This document shows positions 5,150 to 5,362 of a stretch of DNA of 5,362 bases, piece after piece. Within the stretch, counting starts at the first letter, position 1. Each line of letters opens with the position of its first letter. Origin of the DNA: WQUF01 sp031549525 (GTDB lineage Bacteria; Bacillota; Clostridia; Clostridiales; Clostridiaceae); contig JAVBPQ010000049.1 of assembly GCA_031549525.1 (NCBI GenBank), positions 1 to 5,362 of the forward strand, in the 5' to 3' direction. Position numbers and translations under genes: made by a program. The notes under the pieces were generated by a model, which had not been told where the DNA came from, searched no databases, and worked only from the letters and a program-made list of their open reading frames with translations.

Positions 5150-5278
5150 TTAACCTTTCCTAATATTTTTAAAAAAAAGGTTTTTTATAGTTTTATTAAA
5201 TTTTAATAGATATCTTATATGCCATTCCTCCTTTTTAGATTTTTTTAGACTCTTTAGAAATTCAAATTTAAAATTTTA
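5150..5278 (-). pseudogene. In-frame open tail beyond the stop of the rightmost gene
   Basis: After the TGA-TAA stop pair of the edge gene (5276-5281), the same frame stays open for 41 codons to a TAA at 5150-5152. It reads a Lys- and Phe-rich sequence that includes SKKEEWHIRYLLKF. This may be the remains of a longer C-terminus cut off by nonsense mutations, or chance in AT-rich DNA. An AAGGAGG at 5227-5233 lies inside this frame and is only 1 nt from an ATG, so it is not a normal ribosome site. Otherwise the gap 4978-5278 holds only the SDR promoter and dyad, and A/T runs. Confidence 0.2.
5152..5186 (+). terminator. Possible AT-rich foldback with T-run
   Basis: AACCTTT (5152-5158) pairs with AAAGGTT (5176-5182), and T residues run through 5186 on the plus strand. 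The loop contains further TTTTTAAAAA self-complementarity. No plus-strand gene precedes it, so the role is unclear; it could be a weak structure downstream of the minus-strand edge gene. Confidence 0.2.
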
Positions 5279-5362
5279 TCAGTGCATCTGGATATCTTTA
5301 AACTTTTTTTCTTTTATCTTATCTAAAACTTCCTTATCTAATAGACCTGCATCAACATATTG
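5279..5362 (-). CDS. 3' end of an unidentified minus-strand gene
   Basis: From the right edge the minus-strand frame reads 27 residues (QYVDAGLLDKEVLDKIKEK, then KFKDIQMH) to a TGA at 5279-5281, which is followed at once by an in-frame TAA. The charged, helix-like sequence and the tandem stop suggest a true C-terminus. It is too short to assign a family. The gene would be transcribed in the same direction as the SDR-like gene, but a gap of about 300 nt with a separate promoter for the SDR makes co-transcription unlikely. Confidence 0.45.
   Translation of the reverse strand, partial: QYVDAGLLDKEVLDKIKEKKFKDIQMH

Noticed and set aside
5196..5225. A 9-codon mini-ORF after a perfect AAGGAGG on the minus strand
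   Set aside because: Only 1 nt separates the ribosome site from the ATG, too short for normal initiation, and the motif falls inside another open frame.

Overview
The window looks like chromosomal DNA from a low-GC Gram-positive anaerobe, probably a member of Clostridia (Bacillota). This is inferred from strong AGGAGG-type ribosome binding sites, AT-rich gaps, sigma-A-like promoters, a Gram-positive lipoprotein signal and a PerR-type Fur regulator. The species cannot be named. I see no rRNA, tRNA, CRISPR array, insertion sequence or phage gene.

Layout, left to right. (1) The 3' end of a metallo-beta-lactamase-fold hydrolase on the plus strand. (2) A plus-strand lipoprotein (416-1525) with the two GxxH motifs of the EreA/ChaN/TraB-TIKI superfamily. 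(3) A convergent minus-strand alpha/beta hydrolase (1716-2603). (4) A divergent plus-strand block: a PerR-like Fur repressor (2879-3259) with an almost consensus promoter, an unrecognised open stretch, and a divergent 6-pyruvoyl-tetrahydropterin synthase/QueD-family protein with a C-terminal zinc ribbon (3478-4047), closed by a strong terminator. (5) A minus-strand short-chain dehydrogenase-like protein (4147-4977), whose leader holds a perfect 9-bp dyad. (6) An AT-rich gap, then the 3' end of an unidentified minus-strand gene that runs off the window.

The genes do not form one obvious pathway. The only likely co-transcribed pair is the PerR-like regulator and the QueD-like gene, since no terminator is visible between them and one follows the second gene. 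That would place a metal- or peroxide-sensing repressor with a zinc-binding pterin-fold protein. The hydrolase and the SDR look like separately promoted accessory enzymes.

The recurring oddity is that three recognisable enzyme folds lack textbook catalytic residues: the QueD-like protein lacks the catalytic Cys and probably the pterin-anchoring Glu, the SDR lacks YxxxK, and the alpha/beta hydrolase lacks an obvious acid. These readings rest on motif alignment by eye. I see no clear multi-gene novel system; the best leads are the QueD-like/zinc-ribbon protein beside PerR, the double-GxxH lipoprotein, and the dyad in front of the SDR.
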